DNA from: Anaerolineae bacterium
GTDB lineage: Bacteria; Chloroflexota; Anaerolineae; Aggregatilineales; Aggregatilineaceae
Direction: 5' to 3'
Assembly (NCBI GenBank): GCA_016926875.1
Contig: JAFGNU010000043.1
Location: forward strand, 37,954-101,953
Length of the DNA: 64,000 nucleotides
Positions 36,368 through 44,605 of this stretch are shown in pieces; the stretch's first letter is position 1; each line of letters begins with the position of its first letter. The notes beneath the pieces are model-generated. The model was not told the DNA's origin. It made no database searches and saw nothing but the letters and a program-made list of their open reading frames with translations. The position numbers and the translations under genes were made by a program.

Positions 36368-38512
36368 ATGAGCGGTAAAACTAATAACAAAGACAACGCG
36401 CAGCCTGCCCGGTCGGCGCTGCGGACTGTGCTCATTGTATTGGCCGTGGTGGTGGGCGTGGTGGTCTATGCGTATGGGTGGAATACTACCGATATCAGCC
36501 TGGACGAAATACAAGACCAAACGCGCAAGGAATCGGTAAGACGCGCGCTGCGCGAACTGCTCTCCCCTGATATTTTTGATCGCGACCGCGACGAGGCAAG
36601 CTTTTATGCCCAGTTTCAGGTTGGCTGCCCCGAAGCGGGCGCAACGATTGAGCAGCCCGAACAGGGCGACGATGCCTATGTTGTGTTCTCGCCCTCGTGC
36701 GCAGACCAGGATGAGATCGTCACGGTAGAAGGCTACAACTTCCCCGACAACGCGATTGCCATGCTGCGGCTGCCCCGCGAAGGCGGCAATAATATTCCGT
36801 TTAAGGTGATGTTAGGCAGCAGTGAGGATGCCAAGGCCAGCAACGAAAACATCTTTGATGTTGACAATAGCGGTTACTTTAAAGTACATGTCAAGGTGCC
36901 GCGCCACCGCGACCTGGAAGACGGCGAGATCTACGAAGTTGAAATCCCGACGATCTCGCCGACCGGGCTGCCTCGCTTCAGCAATACGACCGATACCGTT
37001 ATCGAGAAGATGATCGAAACGATCTTCCTGGCGCTGATGGCAACCACGCTGGCGATCCCCGTGGCCGTTGCGCTGAGCTTCTTTTCGGCGCGTAACCTGA
37101 TGCGGCAGATGCGTATGCCGCTGGGGCCTGTGCTGGTTGGCTTTGTGCTGCTGCCGGTTGGCGGGGCGGTAGGGTATCTGCTGCTGGGACCGCTTGGCGA
37201 GCTAGGTATCGATTGGGGCGAGGATGTAGTGCCGGGCATCATCGGCGCGATTGTCGCAATTGGCGCGTATACACTGATCACGCGGTTAGCCGCCCGGCTC
37301 GAACTCGATGGACTGGCAAATCGCGCGCGTGGCGTGGTGTTGAATTTCCTGCTGCTAGCCGTCATCGTCTTTACGCTGGGGGTGCTGGGCGGCATTGGCA
37401 TCTGGATCAGCGACAGGCTGGAAAAAGGGCTGCTGCAAGACCTGGGCGAATTTGTCGGTACAGTCGGCACCCTGATTGACCTGATGATTGCGGTACTCGC
37501 GGCTGTGGGCGGCGCGTTCTGGCTTAGTTCGCTGGGATCCAATCTGGCTGCTGCGCCGCTACGTTACGTACAAGAACCCTTGAGCAACGTTTTAGGCGGT
37601 GTGCTGGGCTTTTTGAGCGGCGCCATCCTGCTGTATGTTACGGCGCTGATCGGCACGCAGGCGGTGCTGCTTGGCCTGCTGTCGGCAGTGGTAGCCGCCG
37701 TGTTGGGCGGGCAGTGCGCAGGGCTGGTGTATGAGCGCCTGTTCATGATGGAAAACGGCAAGCGCCAGCCGCGACGTGACGATACCGGCACCGAGCAGGC
37801 TGTTCGTTCGGCGGTGTTTGTGATCGGTGCAGTGCTCGCGTTCCTGCTCGCGGCGTATGTACTCGACCTGCTGCGCGCGATTGTCGACGAGCGGCCACCA
37901 TCTAAACGTGAATGGGACCTCATCCTGGGTGTAAATGTCCGGATATATCTGGCGCAGGCGGCCCTGTTGGGTGGCGTGTTTGGCGGGCTGGCAGGAGCGC
38001 TGTCCGGCACGAGCGTCACGTTCCCACTAGGCATGGCTGTTTACAACACCTCGCGCACTATCCTGAATTCGCTGCGCGCTATCGAGCCGCTGATCATGGG
38101 CATCGTGTTCGTGATCTGGGTTGGTGTTGGGCCGTTCGCGGGTGTGCTGGCGTTGACCTTGCACTCGATTGCCGCGCTCGGCAAGCTCTATTCAGAACAG
38201 GTAGAGAACATCGATGCCGGGCCGATTGAAGCCGTCCAGGCTACCGGCGCGAACCGGCTGCAAATGATTGTGTACGGCGTGGTGCCCCAGATCGTACCGC
38301 CGTACATCGCCTTTACCATGTACCGCTGGGATATCAACGTGCGTATGTCGACCATCATCGGTTTTGTGGGCGGCGGTGGTATTGGCTTTTTGCTCCAGCA
38401 GCAAATCAACCTGCTGCGCTACGATCAGGCGGGCGTGGCCGTGTTAGCAATTGCGATTGTCGTGTCGGTGCTGGACTACGCCAGCGCGGCGATCCGCGAG
38501 CGTATTGTATAA
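36368..38512 (+). CDS. phnE: PhnE-like ABC permease with very large insertions
   Basis: 714 residues, against about 260-290 for usual PhnE. After one membrane helix (about 20-37) comes an extracytoplasmic domain of about 170 residues with an Ig/IPT-like stretch (EIVTVEGYNFPDNAIAML). The permease fold begins near residue 215 (ETIFLALMATTLAIP), is interrupted from about 250 to 545 by some 295 residues with roughly seven extra hydrophobic segments, and resumes at MAVYNTSRTILNSLRAIEP. The coupling EAA-like loop EAVQATGANRLQMIVYGVVP is near residue 621. The frame is intact, so this is not an obvious frameshift or assembly artefact. It is the last gene of the operon and is followed by a hairpin. 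Confidence 0.88.
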   Translation: MSGKTNNKDNAQPARSALRTVLIVLAVVVGVVVYAYGWNTTDISLDEIQDQTRKESVRRALRELLSPDIFDRDRDEASFYAQFQVGCPEAGATIEQPEQGDDAYVVFSPSCADQDEIVTVEGYNFPDNAIAMLRLPREGGNNIPFKVMLGSSEDAKASNENIFDVDNSGYFKVHVKVPRHRDLEDGEIYEVEIPTISPTGLPRFSNTTDTVIEKMIETIFLALMATTLAIPVAVALSFFSARNLMRQMRMPLGPVLVGFVLLPVGGAVGYLLLGPLGELGIDWGEDVVPGIIGAIVAIGAYTLITRLAARLELDGLANRARGVVLNFLLLAVIVFTLGVLGGIGIWISDRLEKGLLQDLGEFVGTVGTLIDLMIAVLAAVGGAFWLSSLGSNLAAAPLRYVQEPLSNVLGGVLGFLSGAILLYVTALIGTQAVLLGLLSAVVAAVLGGQCAGLVYERLFMMENGKRQPRRDDTGTEQAVRSAVFVIGAVLAFLLAAYVLDLLRAIVDERPPSKREWDLILGVNVRIYLAQAALLGGVFGGLAGALSGTSVTFPLGMAVYNTSRTILNSLRAIEPLIMGIVFVIWVGVGPFAGVLALTLHSIAALGKLYSEQVENIDAGPIEAVQATGANRLQMIVYGVVPQIVPPYIAFTMYRWDINVRMSTIIGFVGGGGIGFLLQQQINLLRYDQAGVAVLAIAIVVSVLDYASAAIRERIV

Positions 38513-38541
38513 CTGACTGGAACCATAATCGCAGCGAGAAT

Positions 38542-38573
38542 CTCAGGGGCGGTGTGATCGCGCGGCCCCTGAG
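38542..38573 (+). terminator. Hairpin terminator after phnE
   Basis: CTCAGGGGC (38542-38550) pairs perfectly with GCCCCTGAG (38565-38573). The following GTTTG is a short T tract, so termination may be partial. Confidence 0.65.
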
Positions 38574-38731
38574 GTTTGTCGCGCCCAACTGCTGACTGCT
38601 GTTGGACCTTGCGTATAAGGCTCACTTCTGTTATCCTGGACTTCACTTGCATCCAAATACAAGAATTGACACTTCCCCCCTATTGCTTATATCCTAGGAG
38701 TTATAGGTGGGGAATTTTGTCGGAGGGCTAT

Positions 38732-40294
38732 GTGCCGTACCAATCGGCGGGAAATCGGCGAAACAGCGTGCAGTTTGGTGTCGGTCGTTCGGTCTGGATC
38801 GGTACACGACCGGCGGCCATCTCCGAACGCGTCCTGGACACGATCCCCGGCGGGCTGGCCTGGTTGGGGCTGGTCCTGGTCGCGGTCGGCGCGTACTACA
38901 TCCCAATGGGTGTTATCCTGCTGGCGGGCCTGCTCGGTCTTTATTCAGCGGTTCGATTCACTTTTGCAGGTATTGCCGCGCTCTGGGGTCTGAAGCTGGT
39001 CAAGCGCTGGGAGGCCAAAGACCCGCGCGCCGAGTATGCCCGGCTTGCGACCGGTGACAGCCTGCCGCTGGAATCGGTTCACCACGTGGTTGTGATCCCC
39101 AACTACAAAGAAGACGTCAAAACGCTGCGCCGGACGCTTGATCACCTGGCCGAGCAAGGCTGCGCGATGTCGTCGATCAATATCGTGCTGGCGATGGAGG
39201 TGGGCGAATCCGGTGCCCTGGAAAAAGGCGCACTGCTTCAGGCAGAATATGGCGATTTGTTCGAGAACTTTTTTGTCGCGACACACCCCAAAGGCATCTC
39301 TGGCGAGATGCAGTGTAAGTCATCTAACCTGGCATGGGCGGCACGTTGGGCCAAGCGCACGATGGTTGACGAGCTGGGTTACAACATCAACCACCTGGTT
39401 GTGACCACTATGGACTCGGACACGGTATGGCATCCCAGGTATTTTGAGAATCTAGGCGTGTTGTTTGCCACCGATCCGGGGCGCTACGCGACCTACTGGC
39501 AAGCGCCGATCCGGTATCATGGCAACGTGTGGTCGATCAACCCGCTGATGCGTATTCTGCACGCCTATTCGTCGGCCTGGGAGCTGGCGTACCTGGCTGC
39601 ACCCTGGTGGCCAGCGCTGCCGATGTCGTCGTATTCGATGAGTATGCGCCTGTTGGACAGCGTCGGGTATTGGGACCCGGACGTGATCGCGGACGAGTGG
39701 CATATGTACATCAAGTCCTTCTTCCAGCGTGGAGGGGACGTGAGGTTGCAGCCGATAATGCTGCCCTTTTATGCCAGCGCCACAACCGGTGACACGGTGT
39801 TCAAGGCGGTCAAGGAACGCTATTTACAAACACTGCGCCATGCCTGGGGCGCCAAGGAAATCGGCTATACCATCGCGCAGATGATTGAAAACCCGCAGAT
39901 ATCATTCCGGCGCGGGTTTGATTTGCTGTTTCGCGTGGCGCACGACAACCTGCTGGCCGGGGTTGGCTGGATCGTGATGATGTTTGGCGCGCAACTGCCG
40001 ATGCTGTTCCATCCAGCAGTTGTGAATGCGAACCTGACCTCTCCGCCGTTTCTCTTGCTTCAAATTACGGTCACGACGATCTCGCTGCTTACGATCATGT
40101 TCTGGGTGTTAGACCTGTATATACGGCCTCCACGGCCCACTCCCTGGACCTGGCGCGAGCGTTTGTACGAGCTGGCAAGCCTGCCGCTGCTGGCGGTGAT
40201 GACGTTGCTGTGCGTAGCGCTGCCGGTGCTGCATGCCCAGAGCCGCTTGATGTTGGGCATGCCGATCCAGTTCCGGGTGGCTACCAAGCGGTAA
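38732..40294 (+). CDS. Membrane glycosyltransferase, family 2-like
   Basis: About 520 residues. Two membrane helices near the N-terminus (about 25-75) precede a GT-A domain with VVIPNYKED, the metal-binding DSD in TTMDSDTVW, and a later acidic motif DEWHMYIK in place of the usual ED. Three or four helices close the protein. The layout resembles processive GT2 enzymes, but the QxxRW motif is not evident, so I only call a GT2-like enzyme facing the cytoplasm. The start is uncertain: GTG 38732 has GGAGGG four bases upstream, and TTG 38717 has AGGTGGGG upstream. It stands alone after phnE. Confidence 0.82.
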   Translation: MPYQSAGNRRNSVQFGVGRSVWIGTRPAAISERVLDTIPGGLAWLGLVLVAVGAYYIPMGVILLAGLLGLYSAVRFTFAGIAALWGLKLVKRWEAKDPRAEYARLATGDSLPLESVHHVVVIPNYKEDVKTLRRTLDHLAEQGCAMSSINIVLAMEVGESGALEKGALLQAEYGDLFENFFVATHPKGISGEMQCKSSNLAWAARWAKRTMVDELGYNINHLVVTTMDSDTVWHPRYFENLGVLFATDPGRYATYWQAPIRYHGNVWSINPLMRILHAYSSAWELAYLAAPWWPALPMSSYSMSMRLLDSVGYWDPDVIADEWHMYIKSFFQRGGDVRLQPIMLPFYASATTGDTVFKAVKERYLQTLRHAWGAKEIGYTIAQMIENPQISFRRGFDLLFRVAHDNLLAGVGWIVMMFGAQLPMLFHPAVVNANLTSPPFLLLQITVTTISLLTIMFWVLDLYIRPPRPTPWTWRERLYELASLPLLAVMTLLCVALPVLHAQSRLMLGMPIQFRVATKR

Positions 40295-40353
40295 AGCCCG
40301 TGCGGCGGGTTCGTCACTTTCGACAAAACTCTGGCGCACACGGCACAGTTGGT

Positions 40354-40382
40354 TTGACTAATTCGGTGCGGCGTGCTACTCT
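40354..40382 (+). promoter_or_regulatory. Promoter of the hom-lysC operon
   Basis: TTGACT (40354-40359) and TACTCT (40377-40382) are exactly 17 bases apart. The transcript would start near 40389 and carry a leader of about 290 bases. Confidence 0.75.
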
Positions 40383-40432
40383 CTTCCCGGCTAGATTGGG
40401 CGCCGTGCCTTTTGAGACGAGATCAGAAAACA

Positions 40433-40549
40433 ATGGTTTCCAACCGTATTATTTGTTCTGCTGCGCAGCCAATGACTACCACCACTACTACCATGTGCCC
40501 GATGACCGGGCAGTTATTGCTGGCTGCTTTAGCGCAGAGGCACTGTTAA
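40433..40549 (+). CDS. Threonine-rich attenuator leader peptide
   Basis: A short frame of 38 codons (or 25 if it starts at the ATG at 40472). It holds two adjacent Ile codons and then six consecutive Thr codons (40475-40492), with another Thr at 40505, and ends at TAA 40547-40549. A terminator follows 26 bases later and the next gene is homoserine dehydrogenase. This is the classic layout of a translation-coupled attenuator like thrL of E. coli, whose peptide is also rich in Thr and Ile. No strong Shine-Dalgarno sequence is seen before either ATG. It is not similar in sequence to thrL beyond the codon run. Confidence 0.8.
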   Translation: MVSNRIICSAAQPMTTTTTTMCPMTGQLLLAALAQRHC

Positions 40550-40607
40550 GCACGGACTACCAGCCGGAAAACCTCAAGCGTGGAGCAAGCCAGCCCCACG
40601 CTTTTTT
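40519..40607 (+). terminator. Attenuator: terminator with competing antiterminator
   Basis: The terminator pairs AAGCGTGG (40576-40583) with CCACGCTT (40596-40603) and ends in six T residues (40602-40607). Its 12-base loop can instead pair upstream: GCTGGCTGCT (40519-40528) with AGCAAGCCAGC (40584-40594), ten pairs with one bulged A, which would prevent the terminator from folding. The upstream arm lies in the 3' half of the leader-peptide frame, so a ribosome stalled at the Thr codons leaves it free, and one reaching the end would tend to cover it. A further 6-bp hairpin (40496-40501 with 40507-40512) sits right after the Thr run. Confidence 0.72.
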
Positions 40608-40676
40608 GTTGTTGTGTGCCATCATGGCCGGATGTATTACCAGCCAGTCGATGTCCATTGTGGAGGAGAGAAAACT

Positions 40677-41783
40677 TTGTCCAGAGCACGTAGTGTCCCG
40701 TTGATAGTGTTTGGATTAGGTCATGTTGGGAGTGCATTTCTGTCTCAGTTGATGCGAATGCGCTCGTCATTGGCTGAGCGATACGACGTGGATTTACAGC
40801 CGATTGCGCTGGCAGATCGCCGCGCCTCGTTTTTTGATCCCGATGGTCTGTCCGCGGATGGGCTTGAATCGGCCATCAATATCAAGGCGAGCGGGCACTC
40901 ATTTGCCGGTCAACCGAATGCCCTGGACGGGCTTGCCAATATCGATCTCATCCGTTATGTGGCCGATCATGGGATCGAAGGCGCGATTGTCGTCGACGCT
41001 TCGACTGCCTTTGGCATGGAGGCGCTGCTGGCGTTTGCGCTGGGTCAGGGCTACGGCGTGGTGTTGGCGAACAAGCGCACCCTGGCCGGACCCTGGATAT
41101 CGGCGCAGGTCTTCTTCCGGCATCCGCTGGTGCGGTTTGAAGCGACAGTTGGCGCCGGGCTGCCGGTGGTGAGTACGCTGCGCTATCTGGTCGATACCGG
41201 TGACGCAGTGCAGCGCATTGAGGGATCGCTGAGCGGCACGTTGGGCTACCTGTGTACCTGCCTGGAGGAAGGTCAGGCGTTCTCAGCAGCGGTAGCAGAT
41301 GCCAGGGAGATGGGCTATACCGAGTCGGATCCCCGCGACGACCTGAGCGGTATGGATGTTGCCCGTAAGGCGATCATCCTGGGGCGGCTGGCAGGCTGGC
41401 CGCTGGAGTTGAGCGACCTGGAGATCGAGCCGGTGTACCATGCCGAGATGTCTACACTGAGTATTGCCGAGTTCATGGCCGAACTGCCCACGCTGGACGC
41501 CGAGTTCGCCGCCTATATGGGCGGAGTTGGCGGCGTGCTGCGCTATATGGCCGAGTTGAGTTCGGAGGGCGGCTCGCTGTCGCTGCGCATGGTGGGCGAA
41601 CGGTTAGCCGTGCAGTTACAGGGGACGTTGAACCAGGTATCGTTCTGGACCGGGCGCTACGACAAACGGCCACTGTGCATTATCGGTCCCGGCGCCGGTC
41701 GAGAGATGGCCGCTGCTGCCCTGCTGGAAGACTGTCTGCAACTGGCGCAGGGCATGTCATGTGTGCGCGCTTCGCAGGTATAA
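40677..41783 (+). CDS. hom: Homoserine dehydrogenase
   Basis: 368 residues, the short form without a C-terminal ACT domain. It reduces aspartate semialdehyde to homoserine. The nucleotide-binding motif is VFGLGHVGSAF, the catalytic Lys is in ANKRTLAGPW (about residue 133), GSLSGTLGY follows, and the DPRDDLSGMDVARK segment is the substrate-binding signature. The start is a TTG at 40677 with GGAGGAG 8 bases upstream; nothing upstream in frame is conserved. Lacking an ACT domain, it probably depends on transcriptional attenuation for threonine control, which fits the leader in front. lysC follows 63 bases later. Confidence 0.93.
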   Translation: MSRARSVPLIVFGLGHVGSAFLSQLMRMRSSLAERYDVDLQPIALADRRASFFDPDGLSADGLESAINIKASGHSFAGQPNALDGLANIDLIRYVADHGIEGAIVVDASTAFGMEALLAFALGQGYGVVLANKRTLAGPWISAQVFFRHPLVRFEATVGAGLPVVSTLRYLVDTGDAVQRIEGSLSGTLGYLCTCLEEGQAFSAAVADAREMGYTESDPRDDLSGMDVARKAIILGRLAGWPLELSDLEIEPVYHAEMSTLSIAEFMAELPTLDAEFAAYMGGVGGVLRYMAELSSEGGSLSLRMVGERLAVQLQGTLNQVSFWTGRYDKRPLCIIGPGAGREMAAAALLEDCLQLAQGMSCVRASQV

Positions 41784-41846
41784 CACCATCCAATCGATCC
41801 GGCATTCTGCAAAACAGGAGCGCTCACTTTTTTAGGGAAGGATATT

Positions 41847-43307
41847 ATGGCAAGAATCACGATGAAGTTTGGGGGTACCTCTGTTGGCAGTGACGCAGCT
41901 ATTGCGCAGGTAGTAGATATTGTGCAGGCTGCGTTGGACGATGGGCACGCCGTGCTGGTCGTTTGCTCGGCTATGAGCGGTGTCACGAACATGCTGATCG
42001 AGGGGGCGCAAACCGCAGCGGCAGGCGATTCAGACCGGTACCAGGTGTTGGCAGCGGCGCTGCGAGACAAGCATCTATCGACTATCGAAGTGCTGCTAGA
42101 ACCAGGAGCAGAATTTGAGGCGCTCCGCGACGAGATCAACGCGCGGATCGATGAGTTCGCAACGCTATGTCATGGAATCTCGGTGCTGCACGAGGCATCA
42201 CCCCGCGTGATGGACAAGGTCAGTTCGTTGGGTGAGCGTATGTCGGTGCCGGTTATAGCGGCGCTGCTGCAACAGCGGGGCGTGCCCAGCCGCGCGATCT
42301 CGGCCTGCGATATTGTTGTCACCGATGACCAGTTTCAAAACGCCGCCGTGCTGTTTAAAGAAACAGAAGCCCGCGCCCGGCAGGAATTGATCCCCTTGCT
42401 TGAACAAGGGATTGTGCCGGTAGTGACCGGTTTCATCGGCGCCACGCGCGACGGCATGATCACGACGCTGGGGCGCGGCGGTAGTGACTATTCCGGCGCG
42501 CTGCTGGGCGCATACGTGAACAGCGATGAGGTGTGGATTTGGACGGACGTGGACGGCGTGATGACCGCCGATCCGCGAATGGTGCCAGATGCCCAGATCA
42601 TCCCGGTGCTGTCGTATGGTGAAGTGGGCGAGATGGCCTACTTTGGCGCGAAGGTGCTGCATTCAAAGACGGTGCAGCCGGTTGTTGATCGAAATATCCC
42701 GATCCGGGTCAAAAACACATTTAACCCGGCGTTTGAAGGCACGTTAATTACCAACCAGGAGCAAGCCACGCCCGGTACGGTCAAGGCGGTCACGGCGATC
42801 CGTGATGTCAGCCTGGTGACAGTCGCCGGGCGTGGCATGATTGGCGTACCCGGCATTGCTGCACGAACGTTTTTGGCCGTGGCGCGGCAGGGCGCCAACG
42901 TGCTGATGATCTCGCAGTCGTCCAGCGAACAGAGCATCTGCTTTGTGATCCCGCAGGCCAAAAGCGCGGCGGTTGTCCAGGCGATTGAGGACGAACTGGC
43001 GCGCGAGTTGGAACGCCAGGACATCGACCGCGCCTGGGCAGATAATGACGTCGAGATTGTCACGGTAGTCGGCGCAGGCATGCGTAACCAGCCGGGTGTA
43101 GCGGCGCGCGTATTTGGTGCGCTGGGTGAGGCGACCGTTAATATTCAAGCCATCGCGCAGGGCGCCAGCGACTACAGCCTGTCGATGGTGGTTCATGCGA
43201 GCGGGACCGAAACAGCCATCCGGCAAATTCACGAGCTGGTGGTGATCAACGGGCGCGATCAAAGTATCCCGGCCCCGGTGGCTGCGCGTGTCGTGCCAGG
43301 AACCTGA
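41847..43307 (+). CDS. lysC: Aspartate kinase
   Basis: 486 residues. It makes aspartyl phosphate, the first step of the aspartate family. The start ITMKFGGTSVGS is the kinase signature, the GRGGSDYSGALLGAY loop binds nucleotide, and WTDVDGVMTADPR contributes to the active site. Two ACT domains follow: one with VTVAGRGMIGVPGIAARTF, the second with VTVVGAGMRNQPGVAARVF. These are the sites at which Lys or Thr inhibit such enzymes. The length and the long helical insert between 60 and 130 match the ThrA/LysC group with long kinase domains. It is transcribed with hom. Confidence 0.95.
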   Translation: MARITMKFGGTSVGSDAAIAQVVDIVQAALDDGHAVLVVCSAMSGVTNMLIEGAQTAAAGDSDRYQVLAAALRDKHLSTIEVLLEPGAEFEALRDEINARIDEFATLCHGISVLHEASPRVMDKVSSLGERMSVPVIAALLQQRGVPSRAISACDIVVTDDQFQNAAVLFKETEARARQELIPLLEQGIVPVVTGFIGATRDGMITTLGRGGSDYSGALLGAYVNSDEVWIWTDVDGVMTADPRMVPDAQIIPVLSYGEVGEMAYFGAKVLHSKTVQPVVDRNIPIRVKNTFNPAFEGTLITNQEQATPGTVKAVTAIRDVSLVTVAGRGMIGVPGIAARTFLAVARQGANVLMISQSSSEQSICFVIPQAKSAAVVQAIEDELARELERQDIDRAWADNDVEIVTVVGAGMRNQPGVAARVFGALGEATVNIQAIAQGASDYSLSMVVHASGTETAIRQIHELVVINGRDQSIPAPVAARVVPGT

Positions 43308-43325
43308 TACCGGCTGCTTGTGCTG

Positions 43326-43370
43326 CAAAAAACACCCCGGCCAAAGCGACTGTGCTCAACGCCGGGGGGG
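43326..43370 (-). terminator. Terminator of the metY-metX operon
   Basis: On the minus strand CCCCGGC (43367-43361) pairs with GCCGGGG (43341-43335), followed after GT by six T residues. It lies about 40 bases beyond the metX stop and between the two convergent operons. Confidence 0.8.
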
Positions 43371-43408
43371 GAGTTTGTATGCGCGCAGGGTCTCTATACC
43401 TGGGTCTG

Positions 43409-44590
43409 TCACAGGCGGTCCAGGAAGCTTTTCACGGTGTGTGCCATGCGGTCGACTTCGACCAGGAACGAATCATGGCCGAAGGGTGCTTCTATGTGGT
43501 GGTACTCGACTTCGCGGCCCAGTTTTGTCAGCGCTTTGACCAACTCCTGGGATTGTTCAGCCGGGTAGAGCCAGTCACTGGAAAAGCTGACGACCAGAAA
43601 GCTGCATTGTGTGCGGGCTAACGCTGCTTGCAGCGACCCGTAATCCGTGCCGATGTCGAAATAGTCGATGGCTTTGGTGATATACAGGTAGCTGTTGGCG
43701 TCGAACCGCTCGACAAACTTCTGTCCCTGGTAGGCCAGGTAGCTTTCGACTGCGAATTCTGGTTCGGAGAACGTATAGGCCAGCGAGTCCCTGGTTTGCA
43801 GGTTGCGCCCGAATTTTCGTTCGAGCGAAATCTCGCTCATGTAGGTGATATGCGCCATCATGCGGGCGACGGCCAGCCCGCCGTGCGGCGCGGGGCCGCT
43901 GTAGTAATCGCCGTTGTTCCAGTTTGGATCGGCGTAGATGGCCTGCCGCCCGGTTTCGTTGAAGGCGATATGCTGCGCCGACGAGCGCGCCGTGCTGGCA
44001 AGAAATAGCACCGATGCGACCCGGTCCGGCATGTCTACGGCCCACTGGAGCGCCTGCATACCGCCCATGCTGCCGCCTGTCACGGCAAGCAGCTTCTGAA
44101 TGCCGAGGTGGTCGATCAGGCAACGCTGCGCTTGAACCATATCGGCGATGGTGATGACCGGGAAGCGTAGGGCGTATGGCTTGCCGTCCGGGGCCGGGGA
44201 GGATGGCCCGGTGCTGCCCTGGCACCCGCCGATGACGTTTGAGCAGATCACAAAAAAGCGATCCGTGTCAATCAGCTTACCCGGTCCAACGGCTGCGTCC
44301 CACCAGCCCGGTTTTTCATCGGGGTCGTCGGTGTGGTAGCCTGCAACGTGCGCATCACCGGACAGTGCATGGCAGATCAGGATCGCGTTTGACCGGTCGG
44401 TGTTGAGCGTGCCATAGGTTTCGTAGGCCAGCGTGAAGGAATCCAGCGATCCGCCGCCGCGCAGGCGAAGCGGTTCGTCGAAGTGAGCAAGCTGGCGCTG
44501 CACGATACCTACCGAGTCGGCGCGGCGTGGATGCGAAACGGTAACCTGTAATATGGGTTTTGCGGCAGGAATATTGTGTACGGGTAGCAT
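43409..44590 (-). CDS. metX: Homoserine O-acetyltransferase
   Basis: 393 residues of the alpha/beta-hydrolase fold. It activates homoserine with acetyl-CoA (some relatives use succinyl-CoA). The nucleophile Ser is in TGGSMGGMQ (about residue 174), the acid is the Asp in SSDWLYP, and the His is in FGHDSFL. The oxyanion segment ICHALSGDAHVAG and the family box NVIGGCQGSTGPSS are clear. The ATG at 44590 with GAGG six bases upstream is preferred to the ATG at 44602. The gene starts 15 bases after metY and is covered by the same SAM riboswitch. Confidence 0.94.
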   Translation of the reverse strand: MLPVHNIPAAKPILQVTVSHPRRADSVGIVQRQLAHFDEPLRLRGGGSLDSFTLAYETYGTLNTDRSNAILICHALSGDAHVAGYHTDDPDEKPGWWDAAVGPGKLIDTDRFFVICSNVIGGCQGSTGPSSPAPDGKPYALRFPVITIADMVQAQRCLIDHLGIQKLLAVTGGSMGGMQALQWAVDMPDRVASVLFLASTARSSAQHIAFNETGRQAIYADPNWNNGDYYSGPAPHGGLAVARMMAHITYMSEISLERKFGRNLQTRDSLAYTFSEPEFAVESYLAYQGQKFVERFDANSYLYITKAIDYFDIGTDYGSLQAALARTQCSFLVVSFSSDWLYPAEQSQELVKALTKLGREVEYHHIEAPFGHDSFLVEVDRMAHTVKSFLDRL

Positions 44591-44605
44591 AGCGCACCTC
44601 ATGCC

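Noticed and set aside
40210..40704. 164-codon frame covering the hom leader
   Set aside because: It overlaps the glycosyltransferase end in another frame, and the promoter, leader peptide and terminator explain the region better.
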